NCBI RefSeq assembly: GCF_020535245.1
Contig: NZ_CP084910.1
Span: forward strand, 2,518,501 to 2,582,500
Length of the DNA: 64,000 bases
Source of the DNA: Asticcacaulis sp. AND118
GTDB lineage: Bacteria > Pseudomonadota > Alphaproteobacteria > Caulobacterales > Caulobacteraceae
Direction: 5' to 3'
Positions 25,451 through 33,960 of the stretch are shown in pieces. Under the pieces are notes generated by a model. That model was not told where the DNA came from and did no database searches. It saw only the letters and a list, made by a program, of their open reading frames with translations. Every line of letters begins with the position of its first letter. Position 1 is the stretch's first letter. The position numbers were made by a program, and so were the translations under genes.

Positions 25451-28237
25451 ATGAAAACTGGACACGGCACGTTCCGCCGCGCCACCCTGCTGTGCAGCGG
25501 GGCGGGCATTGCGCTCGTCACCTCGCTGGCACTGTCCGCGCCCGTCATGGCGCAGGACGCGCCCGCCGCGCAGCCCGAAGGTGAAGTTACCGAGGTGGTG
25601 GTCACCGGCATCCGCCGCGGCATCCAGAACGCCATCGCCACCAAGAAGAACAATTCGAGCATCGTCGAGGTCGTTTCGGCCGAAGACATCGGCAAACTGC
25701 CGGATCAGTCGATCGCCGAATCGATCTCGCGCCTGCCCGGCATCGCGGCTCAGCGCACCAATGGCCGCGCCCAGACCCTGTCGATCCGCGGCCTCGGCCC
25801 GGACTACACCGTCACCACGCTGAACGGCCGCGAACAGGTGTCGACCAACGACAACCGCTCGGTAGAGTTCGATCAGTACCCGTCGGAACTAATCTCTCAG
25901 GTGCTGGTCTACAAGACGCCGAACGCCTCGATGGTCACGCAGGGCATTGCCGGCACCGCCGATCTGCAAACCGTGCGCCCGCTCAGCTATGGCCGCAAGG
26001 TCATCGCGCTCAACGCGCGCAAGGAGTACAATTCCGAGGAAGCCGCCGTCGGCGGTCTGACCAACGAAGGCGAGCGCTATTCGATCAACTATGTCGATCA
26101 GTTCTTCGGCAAGACGCTGGGGGTCGCGCTCGGCTACGCCCACACCAAGTCGCCTTATCAGTTGACGCGTCTTGAGCCCTGGGGCGACGGCGACATGCCG
26201 ACCCTCAGCAGCGGCGCCTTTGTGCCGGGCGGTCAGAAGAGCGCGGTTCAGTCTTCCAATCTCGAACGCGACGGCTATATCGCCGTGGTCGAGTGGAAGC
26301 CCAACGACCGCCTGCACATGACCTTCGACGGCTATTATTCGGAGTTCAGCGAACTCCAGAAGATCGCCCGTCTGGAATATCCGCTCTACTGGAGCTCGGC
26401 GACACTTCAGCCCGGCTACACCGTTACCGACGGCTATGTCACCAAAGGCGTCTTCACCGGCGTGAAGACGGTCGTCGAAAACTATACCAACAAGCGTGAA
26501 TCGACGGTTCAGGCGCTGGGCTGGAACACGGTCTACCGTCTGAACGATCAGTGGGCGCTGACCGCCGACCTCTCGACGCAGAAGGTCGAGCGCGACGACA
26601 TCATCATCGAATCCACCGCCGGCACCGGCCCGTCGGGTCAGGGCGCGACCGACACCATCACCTTCAATCAGGTGGGTGACAACCACGCCTATGTTCTTCA
26701 GGGCGTCGTCAACTATGCCGATTTCAACACCATCTACCTGACCGATCCCGGCGGGTGGGGCGGCGTGACCAACCGCGCGGGCTTCTTCCGCGCGCCGCAC
26801 GTCGAGGACGAGATGGACATCGTCAAGCTGGCGGCCGATCGCACCCTTGACAGCGGCCTGTTCTCCAAGGTGAGCATCGGCTTCAGCCGCAACGACCACA
26901 CCAAGTCCAAGGCCGAGGTGGCCGCCTATATGAGCCTCAACGGCGTGGACAAGCTGATCGTGCCGGAGAAATACCGTCTCGGCGTCACCGACGCCTCCTT
27001 CCTCGGCAATACGTCGGGCATGATCTCCTACGACTCGCTGGCCATGTATCGCGACGGCCTGTTCAAGCTGACGGAATCGAATGACGCCAACGATGTCCGC
27101 CGCGACTGGAGCGTCTCGGAAACCATTGATGTCTGGTACATCAAGGCCGATATCGACACCGCGCTGTTCAACATCCCGGTTACCGGCAATGTCGGCATCC
27201 AGCGCCAGAAGACGACCCAGGCCGCCACCTCGACCTTCATCAGCGATACCGGCAACCGCCTGGTCACCGATGGCGACGAATATGGCGACACCCTGCCCAG
27301 CCTGAACCTGAACTTCCAGGTCGCGCCCGATCTGACCGTCCGTTTCGGTGCCGGCACCACCATCGCCCGCGCCCGCATGGACGACATGGCGTCGGGCACC
27401 ACCTATGGCGTCCTGCTCAATGCGGACCCGGCGGTGCAGTTCGGCGGTCAGCGCATCTACTGGCAGGGCGGCGGCGGCAACGCCCAGATCCGTCCGTGGA
27501 AAGCCAATGCCTTCGACCTGTCGGTGGAAAAATATTTCGGCCGCAAGGGCTATGTGTCGGCGGCGGTCTTCTATAAGGACCTGACCTCCTTCATCTATAA
27601 CCGCACGGTGTTCAAGGACTACACCGGCGCAGCCCTGCCCTCGACCTGCTATGTGTCGGGCTCCAACAACACGGTGAAACGCCTCGACACCGGCGGCAAC
27701 TGGGTGTGTGCGGCCGCCGACGCCAACCGCATCGGCACGACCTCGGCCCAGGCCAACGGTCAGGGCGGCTGGATCAAGGGTCTGGAACTGACGGTTTCCG
27801 TACCCGGCGAGATCATCCACCCGGTGCTCGACGGTTTCGGGGCCATCGTCACCGCTTCGTTCAACGACTCGGAGATCAATCCGTCGGGTGCCGCCGTCAT
27901 CCCGGTGCCGGGCCTGTCGGAAAAGGTCATCAACACCACGCTGTACTACGAAAAGCACGGCTTCTCGGCCCGCGTGTCGAGCCGCTACCGCGGCAACTTC
28001 ACCGGGGAGGTGCCGGACTATACCAACGCCCTGCAAAACCGCACGGTGCGCGAGGAAACCGTGGTCGACGCCCAGATGAGCTATACGTTCGAGGACGGCC
28101 CGCTGAAGGATCTGGCCGTCAGCGTCTCCGGCTCCAACCTGACCAACGAACCCTTCTACCTGTACAAGGGTAATAACGTGGTCAAGGAAGAGAAGTACGG
28201 TTCGACCTACCTCGTGGGCGTCAGCTACAAGTTCTGA
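25451..28237 (+). CDS. TonB-dependent outer-membrane receptor (likely carbohydrate uptake)
   Basis: 928 aa. Signal peptide to about residue 35 (ALSAPVMAQ), a TonB-box-like EVTEVVVTGIR, plug domain with VEVVSAEDIGKLPDQSIAESISRLPGI and TLSIRGLGPDYTVTTLNGRE, then a 22-strand barrel ending GSTYLVGVSYKF with the terminal Phe needed for membrane insertion. The plug variant (I-R-R-G-I-Q-N-A, G-K-L-P-D-Q) is the type found with sugar-use genes in Caulobacterales and Xanthomonadales. The substrate is unknown; GH2 and halogenase neighbours suggest an oligosaccharide. A terminator follows within 55 bp. Confidence 0.93.
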   Translation: MKTGHGTFRRATLLCSGAGIALVTSLALSAPVMAQDAPAAQPEGEVTEVVVTGIRRGIQNAIATKKNNSSIVEVVSAEDIGKLPDQSIAESISRLPGIAAQRTNGRAQTLSIRGLGPDYTVTTLNGREQVSTNDNRSVEFDQYPSELISQVLVYKTPNASMVTQGIAGTADLQTVRPLSYGRKVIALNARKEYNSEEAAVGGLTNEGERYSINYVDQFFGKTLGVALGYAHTKSPYQLTRLEPWGDGDMPTLSSGAFVPGGQKSAVQSSNLERDGYIAVVEWKPNDRLHMTFDGYYSEFSELQKIARLEYPLYWSSATLQPGYTVTDGYVTKGVFTGVKTVVENYTNKRESTVQALGWNTVYRLNDQWALTADLSTQKVERDDIIIESTAGTGPSGQGATDTITFNQVGDNHAYVLQGVVNYADFNTIYLTDPGGWGGVTNRAGFFRAPHVEDEMDIVKLAADRTLDSGLFSKVSIGFSRNDHTKSKAEVAAYMSLNGVDKLIVPEKYRLGVTDASFLGNTSGMISYDSLAMYRDGLFKLTESNDANDVRRDWSVSETIDVWYIKADIDTALFNIPVTGNVGIQRQKTTQAATSTFISDTGNRLVTDGDEYGDTLPSLNLNFQVAPDLTVRFGAGTTIARARMDDMASGTTYGVLLNADPAVQFGGQRIYWQGGGGNAQIRPWKANAFDLSVEKYFGRKGYVSAAVFYKDLTSFIYNRTVFKDYTGAALPSTCYVSGSNNTVKRLDTGGNWVCAAADANRIGTTSAQANGQGGWIKGLELTVSVPGEIIHPVLDGFGAIVTASFNDSEINPSGAAVIPVPGLSEKVINTTLYYEKHGFSARVSSRYRGNFTGEVPDYTNALQNRTVREETVVDAQMSYTFEDGPLKDLAVSVSGSNLTNEPFYLYKGNNVVKEEKYGSTYLVGVSYKF

Positions 28238-28261
28238 TCGCGCCCAAAAGTCTGTATCCTG

Positions 28262-28292
28262 CGCCTGCCGGTCCCTCCGGCAGGCGTTTTTT
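28262..28292 (+). terminator. Rho-independent terminator between TonB receptor and halogenase genes
   Basis: CGCCTGCCGG, loop TCCCT, CCGGCAGGCG, then six T. The halogenase ribosome-binding site starts only a few bases later, so the downstream gene depends on read-through or on a promoter inside the receptor gene. Confidence 0.85.
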
Positions 28293-28305
28293 GTAAGGGA
28301 TGAAA

Positions 28306-29805
28306 ATGAACGGACAACCTTTAAAGCGCATCGTCATTCTGGGCGGCGGCACCGCTGGCTGGCTGTCAGCGGCCATGCTGACCCGCGTGGTGCGCAAGAG
28401 CGTCGAGATCGTGCTGGTCGAGTCGGACGAAATCGGTATTGTCGGTGTCGGCGAAGCGACCATTCCACCCTTGGTCAACCTGTTCATTTTTCTCGGCATC
28501 CCCGAAGCCGAAATGCTGTCGCGGGTGCAGGGCACCTACAAACTCGGCATCGAATTCGTCAATTGGGGCCAGAAAGGGGAGCGCTATATCCACGCCTTCG
28601 GCAATCCGGGCCGCGACCTCGGCATTGTGCCCTTCTATCAATACTGGCTGAAAGCGCAGGCCGAAAGGCGTGGTGGCGACCTGTGGGACTACAGCCTCAA
28701 TGCGCAGGCCGCTTTCGCCAATCGCTACGCGCCGCTCAAGCAGATCGACGGCGGCATTGAGGGCCTCACCCACGCCTGGCACTTCGACGCCGGCCTGCTG
28801 GCGCGTTACCTGCGCGCCGGCTGCGAAACGCAGGGCGTGATCCGCAAGGAGGGCAAGGTCACAGGCGTCAATCTGCGCCCCGAAGACGGCTTCATCGCCT
28901 CGCTCAATCTGGAAAGCGGCGAGACGGTCGACGGCGACATGTTCATCGACTGCTCAGGCTTTCGCGGCGTGCTGATCGAAGAGGCGCTGGAGGCCGGCTA
29001 TGAAGAGTGGAGCCACTGGCTGCCCAATGACCGCGCCATCGCCGTGCCGTCCAAAAATACTGGCCCTCTGCTGCCCTATACGCGCGCCACGGCGCATACG
29101 GCGGGCTGGCAATGGCGCATCCCGCTGCAGCACCGCATCGGCAACGGCCACGTCTTTTCATCAGGCTTTATGGGAGAAGACGAAGCCACGCGCATCCTGC
29201 TCGATAATCTTGACGGTCAACCGCTGGCCGATCCGCGCACCATCCGCTTCACCACCGGCCGGCGGCGTCAGACCTGGGTGAAGAACTGCCTGGCTCTGGG
29301 GCTGGCGTCGGGTTTTCTGGAGCCGCTCGAATCGACCAGCATCCATCTGGTGCAATCGGGGATGACGCGCTTTCTCAAGCTCTTCCCCGATACCGGCTTC
29401 AATCCCCTGACCATCGCCGAATATAACCGCCAGACGTCGCACGAATACGAACTGGTGCGCGACTTCATCATCCTGCACTATCACGCGACCCGGCGCAGCG
29501 ACAGCGACTACTGGAACCATTGCCGCACCCTGTCCCTGCCCGACAGTCTGGCGCATAAGATCGCCTATTTCCGCGAACATGGCCGCCTGCGCATCGAGGA
29601 GGCCGACCTGTTCCGCGAATCGAACTGGGCGCAGGTGCTGATCGGTCAGAATATCCTGCCTGCCCACGCCTCACCGCTCACCCATGCGGTCGAAGACGCG
29701 GCGCTGAACGACTACATGGCCAATATAAAGCGCCTGGTGGCCCATGCCGTGACAGGCCTGCCAACCCACGCGGACTTCATCGCGCGTCATTGCAAGGCGA
29801 GTTGA
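28306..29805 (+). CDS. Flavin-dependent tryptophan-halogenase-like protein
   Basis: 499 aa from the ATG at 28306 (AAGGG 6 nt upstream); an ATG at 28300 is the alternative. FAD motif ILGGGTAGWLSAAM near the N-terminus, catalytic Lys in GTYKLGIEFVNWG (Lys79 in this numbering), the halogenase signature W-Q-W-R-I-P, and the conserved Glu region FLEPLESTSIH. All key residues of PrnA/BrvH-type halogenases are present. In Caulobacterales these genes commonly follow sugar-type TonB receptors, where the substrate is not known. It needs a flavin reductase; none is seen in the window. Confidence 0.9.
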   Translation: MNGQPLKRIVILGGGTAGWLSAAMLTRVVRKSVEIVLVESDEIGIVGVGEATIPPLVNLFIFLGIPEAEMLSRVQGTYKLGIEFVNWGQKGERYIHAFGNPGRDLGIVPFYQYWLKAQAERRGGDLWDYSLNAQAAFANRYAPLKQIDGGIEGLTHAWHFDAGLLARYLRAGCETQGVIRKEGKVTGVNLRPEDGFIASLNLESGETVDGDMFIDCSGFRGVLIEEALEAGYEEWSHWLPNDRAIAVPSKNTGPLLPYTRATAHTAGWQWRIPLQHRIGNGHVFSSGFMGEDEATRILLDNLDGQPLADPRTIRFTTGRRRQTWVKNCLALGLASGFLEPLESTSIHLVQSGMTRFLKLFPDTGFNPLTIAEYNRQTSHEYELVRDFIILHYHATRRSDSDYWNHCRTLSLPDSLAHKIAYFREHGRLRIEEADLFRESNWAQVLIGQNILPAHASPLTHAVEDAALNDYMANIKRLVAHAVTGLPTHADFIARHCKAS

Positions 29806-29931
29806 TCTTCGTACTGTGCATTTAAACGCCGCCATCGACGTGCACATTTAATTTTTATTTTTGGAACGCTACCCATAAGGCCATAGTAAATACGGGTTTT
29901 AACACCCTCATTGCCTGCTGAGAGACGCCTT

Positions 29932-30639
29932 ATGATCGAAAAGAAAAACACTATTCTTGTGGTCGATGATGAAGACGAAATCCGCAAGATGCTGAACATC
30001 TTTCTCGACGTGGCCGATTTCAAGGTCGTGGAGAGCGAGAACGGCAAGCAGGCTATCCGCCTGTCGGCCTCGGTCAAACCCGACCTGATCCTGCTCGACC
30101 TCGGCCTGCCGGATATCGACGGCAAGGAGGTCATCCAGACCATCCGCCAGTGGTCGAACGTGCCGATCATCGTCCTGACCGCCCGCTCCGAAGATATGGA
30201 CGCCGCCCCGGCCCTCAATCTGGGTGCGGACGATTACGTTACCAAGCCGTTTTCCGCCGAAGTGCTGCTGGCGCGCATCAACGCCAACCTGCGCAAGTCG
30301 GTCGTGCGCGAAGTCGGTGAGCCCGACGTCGTCAACGGCCCGATCCGCATGGATCTGGTCCGCCACGAAGTGTTCATCGAGGAAAAGAAGGTGCCCTTCA
30401 CCCCGAAGGAATACGACCTTCTCCGCTTCTTCCTCGTCAACCGCGGCCGCATGCTGACCCACAAGCAGATCCTCAAAGAGGTTTGGGGTCCGGCCCACGT
30501 CGACGACACTCAATATCTGCGCGTCTACATCGGTCAGGTGCGCGAAAAGCTGGAGACCAAGCCAGGGCTGTCCAAGTCCATCGTCTCGGAATCCGGTATC
30601 GGTTACCGCATGGAAATCGTGGCCGAAGCTACGGCCTGA
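29932..30639 (+). CDS. KdpE-like OmpR-family response regulator (orphan)
   Basis: 235 aa from the ATG at 29932 (MIEKKNTILVVDDEDE); a TTG 21 nt earlier is less likely. Receiver Asp in LILLDLGLPDIDG, switch region IVLTARS, Lys in DYVTKPFSAE. The output domain (VPFTPKEYDLLRFFLVNRGRMLTHKQILKEVWG, then ESGIGYRMEI) is close to KdpE. No kinase is adjacent; a soluble KdpD-like kinase lies 3.3 kb away at 33961-34731 and is the best partner in sight. No kdpFABC genes are present. A good terminator follows. Confidence 0.88.
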   Translation: MIEKKNTILVVDDEDEIRKMLNIFLDVADFKVVESENGKQAIRLSASVKPDLILLDLGLPDIDGKEVIQTIRQWSNVPIIVLTARSEDMDAAPALNLGADDYVTKPFSAEVLLARINANLRKSVVREVGEPDVVNGPIRMDLVRHEVFIEEKKVPFTPKEYDLLRFFLVNRGRMLTHKQILKEVWGPAHVDDTQYLRVYIGQVREKLETKPGLSKSIVSESGIGYRMEIVAEATA

Positions 30640-30701
30640 TCACGTCCCCGGATCAGCCGTACCGGTTTCCCCCGACCGTTGCTGGCCACATCCCTGCGAA
30701 G

Positions 30702-30737
30702 AAACGGCGGCCTCTCCCCGGAGGCCGCCGTTTGATT
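30702..30737 (+). terminator. Rho-independent terminator after the KdpE-like regulator
   Basis: AAACGGCGGCCTC and GAGGCCGCCGTTT form a perfect 13-bp stem with a 6-nt loop, followed by GATTTT. Confidence 0.78.
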
Positions 30738-30863
30738 TTGTGCGCTCCATCCCTCGCATAACCGCCTTATCCGGCCTTTACACGGTCTGCATTTACCCGT
30801 TTTGTATCCTTACGCTCACCTCGCCAGAATGAACTCAGACGCAAACCCCGTGGAGAGTTATCA

Positions 30864-31046
30864 ATGCTGAGATGGGTCATCACCTTCTTTATTCTGGCGG
30901 TTGTCGCCGCCCTGTTCGGCTTCACCGGCCTCGCCGGCACCTTTGCCGATATCGCCAAGTTCATCGCCGTGATCTTCGTGGTCCTGTTCATCGCCGGTCT
31001 GGTCTACAGCGCCATCACCGGACGCAGTTCAACACCCCGATTGTAG
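30864..31046 (+). CDS. DUF1328-family small membrane protein
   Basis: 60 aa: MLRWVITFFILAVVAALFGF, then GLAGTFADIAKFIAVIFVVLFIAGLVY. Two hydrophobic helices with a short Gly-rich turn match the YtjA/DUF1328 family, small inner-membrane proteins often induced by envelope or general stress. GGAGAG precedes the start by about 9 nt. Single-gene unit followed by a bidirectional terminator. Confidence 0.88.
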   Translation: MLRWVITFFILAVVAALFGFTGLAGTFADIAKFIAVIFVVLFIAGLVYSAITGRSSTPRL

Positions 31047-31071
31047 CCAACACCCGCATTCGGACATGTTG

Positions 31072-31100
31072 AAAACCCCGCCCCACCGGCGGGGTTTTTT
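31072..31100. terminator. Bidirectional terminator
   Basis: AAAACCCCGCC, loop CCACC, GGCGGGGTTTT plus two more T. It serves the DUF1328 gene on one side; on the other it touches the stop codon of the convergent hydrolase gene at 31099. Confidence 0.85.
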
Positions 31101-31941
31101 ATTGCGCAGCCAGGAAATCGACGGCGGTCTGCACCGTTTCTTTCGCATAGAGGATGCGGCGGTGGCCCAGCCCCGGCAGCGGATGCAGGGTCACATGATC
31201 GCCCGCAGAGGCGAAGCCCTCGGCGCTGAGGAACAGCACCTCCTGATCTTCCGGGGCGTGCAGGATCAGGGTCGGGATCGGGTGCTGCCGCAGAATCTCG
31301 TCGCCCATGAAGGCTTCGACCGGGTGGCCGGTCAGGCGTTTGACATGGCTCTTGAGGTGCAGCGCGGCTTCCGGCGACATTTCGTGACGGCGTGCGAAAG
31401 TGTCGAAGACGCGCGGCATGGAACACGGCGCCGCGATCAGCACCAGCCGCCCATAGGTCAGGGGCGCCAAATCACCGACCATGTCCGACAGGGCCGAAAA
31501 GGCCACCGCGCCGCCGAAGGAGTGCGCCACGACGCCTTGCCACGGTCCCGTGGCGGCGTACAGGGCGTGCAGGGCTCCGACGCCCAGCGGCACGTGCAGC
31601 CGGTCGCCGTCGGAGCGCCCGTGCCCCGGAAAATCCAATGCCAGCACGTCGAACCCTTCGGCCAGCAGCGGCTCGACAAAAGCCGTCATCACCGCCGCCC
31701 GCCCGGTCCAGCCGTGCAGCAGGACCACGGTCCCGCGTCCCGCGCCCGTAAATCGATAGGCCTGAAGTTCGCCGCCCTGAAATGGCACGCGGAAGGCCGC
31801 GGCGGCGCTCAGCCGTTCCTCGACCCGCGCCATGCTCTTTTCCGCCGCCTCGATCAGGGGCTCAGGCGTGCAGAAAACCTCGAACAGGCGGTCGGCCTGC
31901 TCGGCTGGCGTCTCGGCCAAAGACTCAGATTGCACGAACAT
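31099..31941 (-). CDS. Alpha/beta-hydrolase under MarR-type control
   Basis: 280 aa, no signal peptide, so cytoplasmic. Features: VVLLHGWTGRAAVM, LALDFPGHGRSDGD, nucleophile elbow VAHSFGGAV, acid in LILHAPEDQEVL and His in PGLGHRRIL. The N-terminal segment (PFQGGELQAYRFTGAG) is typical of the general alpha/beta-hydrolase-1 family. Divergent from a MarR gene with two identical-arm operators between them, so probably a lipophilic- or toxic-compound hydrolase induced by its ligand. Substrate unknown. Confidence 0.85.
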   Translation of the reverse strand: MFVQSESLAETPAEQADRLFEVFCTPEPLIEAAEKSMARVEERLSAAAAFRVPFQGGELQAYRFTGAGRGTVVLLHGWTGRAAVMTAFVEPLLAEGFDVLALDFPGHGRSDGDRLHVPLGVGALHALYAATGPWQGVVAHSFGGAVAFSALSDMVGDLAPLTYGRLVLIAAPCSMPRVFDTFARRHEMSPEAALHLKSHVKRLTGHPVEAFMGDEILRQHPIPTLILHAPEDQEVLFLSAEGFASAGDHVTLHPLPGLGHRRILYAKETVQTAVDFLAAQ

Positions 31942-31958
31942 GGGCTGCCCTCTATTCT

Positions 31959-31972
31959 GTTCAAGACTGAAC
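31959..31972. promoter_or_regulatory. MarR-type operator 1 (GTTCA-N4-TGAAC)
   Basis: GTTCAAGACTGAAC, in the 70-bp gap between the divergent hydrolase and MarR genes. It has the same arms as operator 2 at 31981-31994, centred 22 bp away, i.e. two helical turns. Confidence 0.72.
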
Positions 31973-31980
31973 CATAATTA

Positions 31981-31994
31981 GTTCATAGTTGAAC
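31981..31994. promoter_or_regulatory. MarR-type operator 2 (GTTCA-N4-TGAAC)
   Basis: GTTCATAGTTGAAC, 17 bp before the MarR start codon. With operator 1 it suggests that one regulator controls both divergent promoters. Confidence 0.72.
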
Positions 31995-32011
31995 AAATCG
32001 CAAGGACGGAA

Positions 32012-32509
32012 ATGACGGCCGACGAAACGCCCTCTCAGGTTTTGGCGACGACCGATAAGATGCCGTGGGATCTGCCGCGTTTCCGCAACTGGATCGCGGT
32101 GGCCCGCGCGCACCAGATGGTTGAAAAGACGCTGAACGCCCGCCTCGCCCCGCACGGCGTGCGCATTGCTCATCACGACATTCTGGCCAATATCTACCGC
32201 TTTGCGGGCCTGACACAGAACGAACTGGCCCTGCGCCTGCTGGTCGGGCGATCGAACCTGTCGATGCTGCTGCCCGAACTGGAAAAGCGCGGGCTGATCG
32301 AACGCCGCAGCGATGAGGCCGACAGGCGCGTGCGGCGGCTGTGGCTGACCGATAGCGGACGGGAATTGACCGAAAAGACTCTGGCCGTGCAGGCGGGCGT
32401 GGTTACCGACATGATGACCATTCTCAGCGACGCGGAATGTCAGGCCCTGGGCGACTATATGCGCCGCATCAGCACCGGCATGGCGCAATGGGCGCAGGAG
32501 GCCGATTAG
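32012..32509 (+). CDS. MarR-family transcriptional regulator
   Basis: 165 aa. A winged helix-turn-helix in LTQNELALRLLVGRSNLSMLLPELEKRGLIERRSDEADRRVRRLWLTDSGREL, with the MarR D-x-R-x-R wing. The flanking helices would form the dimer interface. Divergent from the alpha/beta-hydrolase gene with paired palindromes between. Likely represses itself and the hydrolase until a small ligand binds. Its stop overlaps that of the convergent double-receiver gene by 4 nt. Confidence 0.92.
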   Translation: MTADETPSQVLATTDKMPWDLPRFRNWIAVARAHQMVEKTLNARLAPHGVRIAHHDILANIYRFAGLTQNELALRLLVGRSNLSMLLPELEKRGLIERRSDEADRRVRRLWLTDSGRELTEKTLAVQAGVVTDMMTILSDAECQALGDYMRRISTGMAQWAQEAD

Positions 32510-33294
32510 GCTTCCACGAGCACCGGCGTCTTGACCAGACGATCGACCAGTTCCAGCAACTGCCGCCCCTCGAAGGGCTTGGCGATGCGCGCATTGGCCC
32601 CGATGCGCGCGGTGGCGTTGAGCGCATCGGTTTCGCTGAGGTGCCCGTCCAGCCCCGCCGACATGGCGATGACCGGCACCGACGGCCAGGTCTGCTTGAT
32701 ATAGCTCATACCCTTGATGCCGCCCATGCCGGGCATGAAGACGTCGCACACCACCAGATCGACGTGGGCAATGTCGACATCGCGAAACGCGGCCTCCATC
32801 GACTCGGCGTCCGACACCCGATAACCGCCGAATTCCAGCGCCCCGCGGATAAAGCTGCGCAGCGTGCGGCTATCCTCGATGACCAGCACGTGGGTCTTGC
32901 GCGTGCGCGTCGCCAGATCCTTGAAGGCGGTCTGGAAGATGCGGCGCACGTCGTTTTCGCCGAAGGGCTTGCGCAGAATGAAATCGGCCCGCGCCTGCCG
33001 CGCCTTGCGCAACGTGTCCTCGATGCTTTCCTGCGACGAGCCGGCGGTCATTAGGATGATCGGGGCCGTGCCGCTGCGCTTGCGGAAGGCCTCGATATGG
33101 GCCAGCCCGTTGGTCGTGCCGACGAAAATGTCCATGAACAGGGCCTGCACCGAAAACGAGTTCAGCGCCTCATAACCTTCGCGGAAGGTGGGAAAATGGA
33201 TATGGCTCCAGCCCGGCTGTGCGGAAATCAGGCGGCCGATCATCTGCGCCTGAACGGAACTGTCCTCGATGATCAAGGCGGTAGAGTCGGTCAT
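32506..33294 (-). CDS. Double-receiver response regulator without output domain
   Basis: 262 aa from the ATG at 33294 (MTDSTALIIEDSS) with CAGGACC upstream. Receiver 1 is about residues 4-122, with its Asp in ALFMDIFVG and Lys in FILRKPFGE. Receiver 2 is about residues 130-258, starting HVLVIEDSRTLRSFI, Asp in LVVCDVFMPGMG and Lys in ARIAKPFEG. There is no DNA-binding or enzymatic output, so it may be a phosphate sink, connector or scaffold. It is close to several kinases; its partners are not defined. The two receivers are diverged, not a recent duplication. Confidence 0.88.
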   Translation of the reverse strand: MTDSTALIIEDSSVQAQMIGRLISAQPGWSHIHFPTFREGYEALNSFSVQALFMDIFVGTTNGLAHIEAFRKRSGTAPIILMTAGSSQESIEDTLRKARQARADFILRKPFGENDVRRIFQTAFKDLATRTRKTHVLVIEDSRTLRSFIRGALEFGGYRVSDAESMEAAFRDVDIAHVDLVVCDVFMPGMGGIKGMSYIKQTWPSVPVIAMSAGLDGHLSETDALNATARIGANARIAKPFEGRQLLELVDRLVKTPVLVEA

Positions 33295-33438
33295 GAAGGT
33301 CCTGAGAGATTTATCTGTATGCGGAGGCACTATCGCACCGGCCCACGTGAATCTCGTCTGGCCAATACTGAACGCTGGGGTTCATACCGTACCCTAAAGT
33401 GCCCCTCTTAAACCTTCGTAACCAGGTCGTCGTTTTTC

Positions 33439-33930
33439 TTACAAAAGCGCGCCACGCGCTTCGTGATGCAGCAGCCAGGCCTTGGCTTCCAATCCGCCGG
33501 CAAAGCCGGTCAACTTGCCCGACGCGCCGATAACGCGATGACACGGCGCGATAATCGATACCGGATTGCGCCCGTTGGCTGCGCCCACGGCCCGCACCGC
33601 CGCCGCATTGCCCAACTGCCGGGCGATGTCGCCATAGCTGCGCGTTTCACCGAAAGGGATTTGCGTCAGGGCGCGCCATACGGCGACCTGAAAGGGCGTG
33701 CCGCGGAAATCGAGCGGCACGTCGAAGGTGGTGCGACGTCCGGCGAAATAATCCCTGAGTTCCGCCTCGGCCTGATCCAGAAACCTATTAGCAGGGTCTT
33801 CGCGCATCTCGCCCAGCACGACGCGGCGGGGATTGTCATTTACCCACAAAACGGCGCGCAGGCCCGTGTCCCCGGCAACGATGGTCAGCCGGCCGACCGG
33901 CGAAGGCAGATAACGAAAGACGAGACTCAT
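33439..33930 (-). CDS. ogt: Methylated-DNA-protein-cysteine methyltransferase
   Basis: 163 aa. The active-site motif is P-C-H-R-V in NPVSIIAPCHRVIG, preceded by the helix-turn-helix and Arg finger RAVGAANGRNP and FQVAVWRALTQIPFGETRSYGDIAR. This suicide enzyme moves alkyl groups from O6-alkylguanine to its Cys. It lacks the N-terminal AdaA Cys-rich domain, so it is the Ogt type. Single gene. The C-terminus (LLHHEARGALL) is complete. Confidence 0.95.
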   Translation of the reverse strand: MSLVFRYLPSPVGRLTIVAGDTGLRAVLWVNDNPRRVVLGEMREDPANRFLDQAEAELRDYFAGRRTTFDVPLDFRGTPFQVAVWRALTQIPFGETRSYGDIARQLGNAAAVRAVGAANGRNPVSIIAPCHRVIGASGKLTGFAGGLEAKAWLLHHEARGALL

Positions 33931-33960
33931 ACGCGCAATCTAGCCGACCTGCTGTCAGAA

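Noticed and set aside
25889-28036. 715-aa minus-strand ORF
   Set aside because: Shadow of the TonB receptor gene; no recognisable domain.
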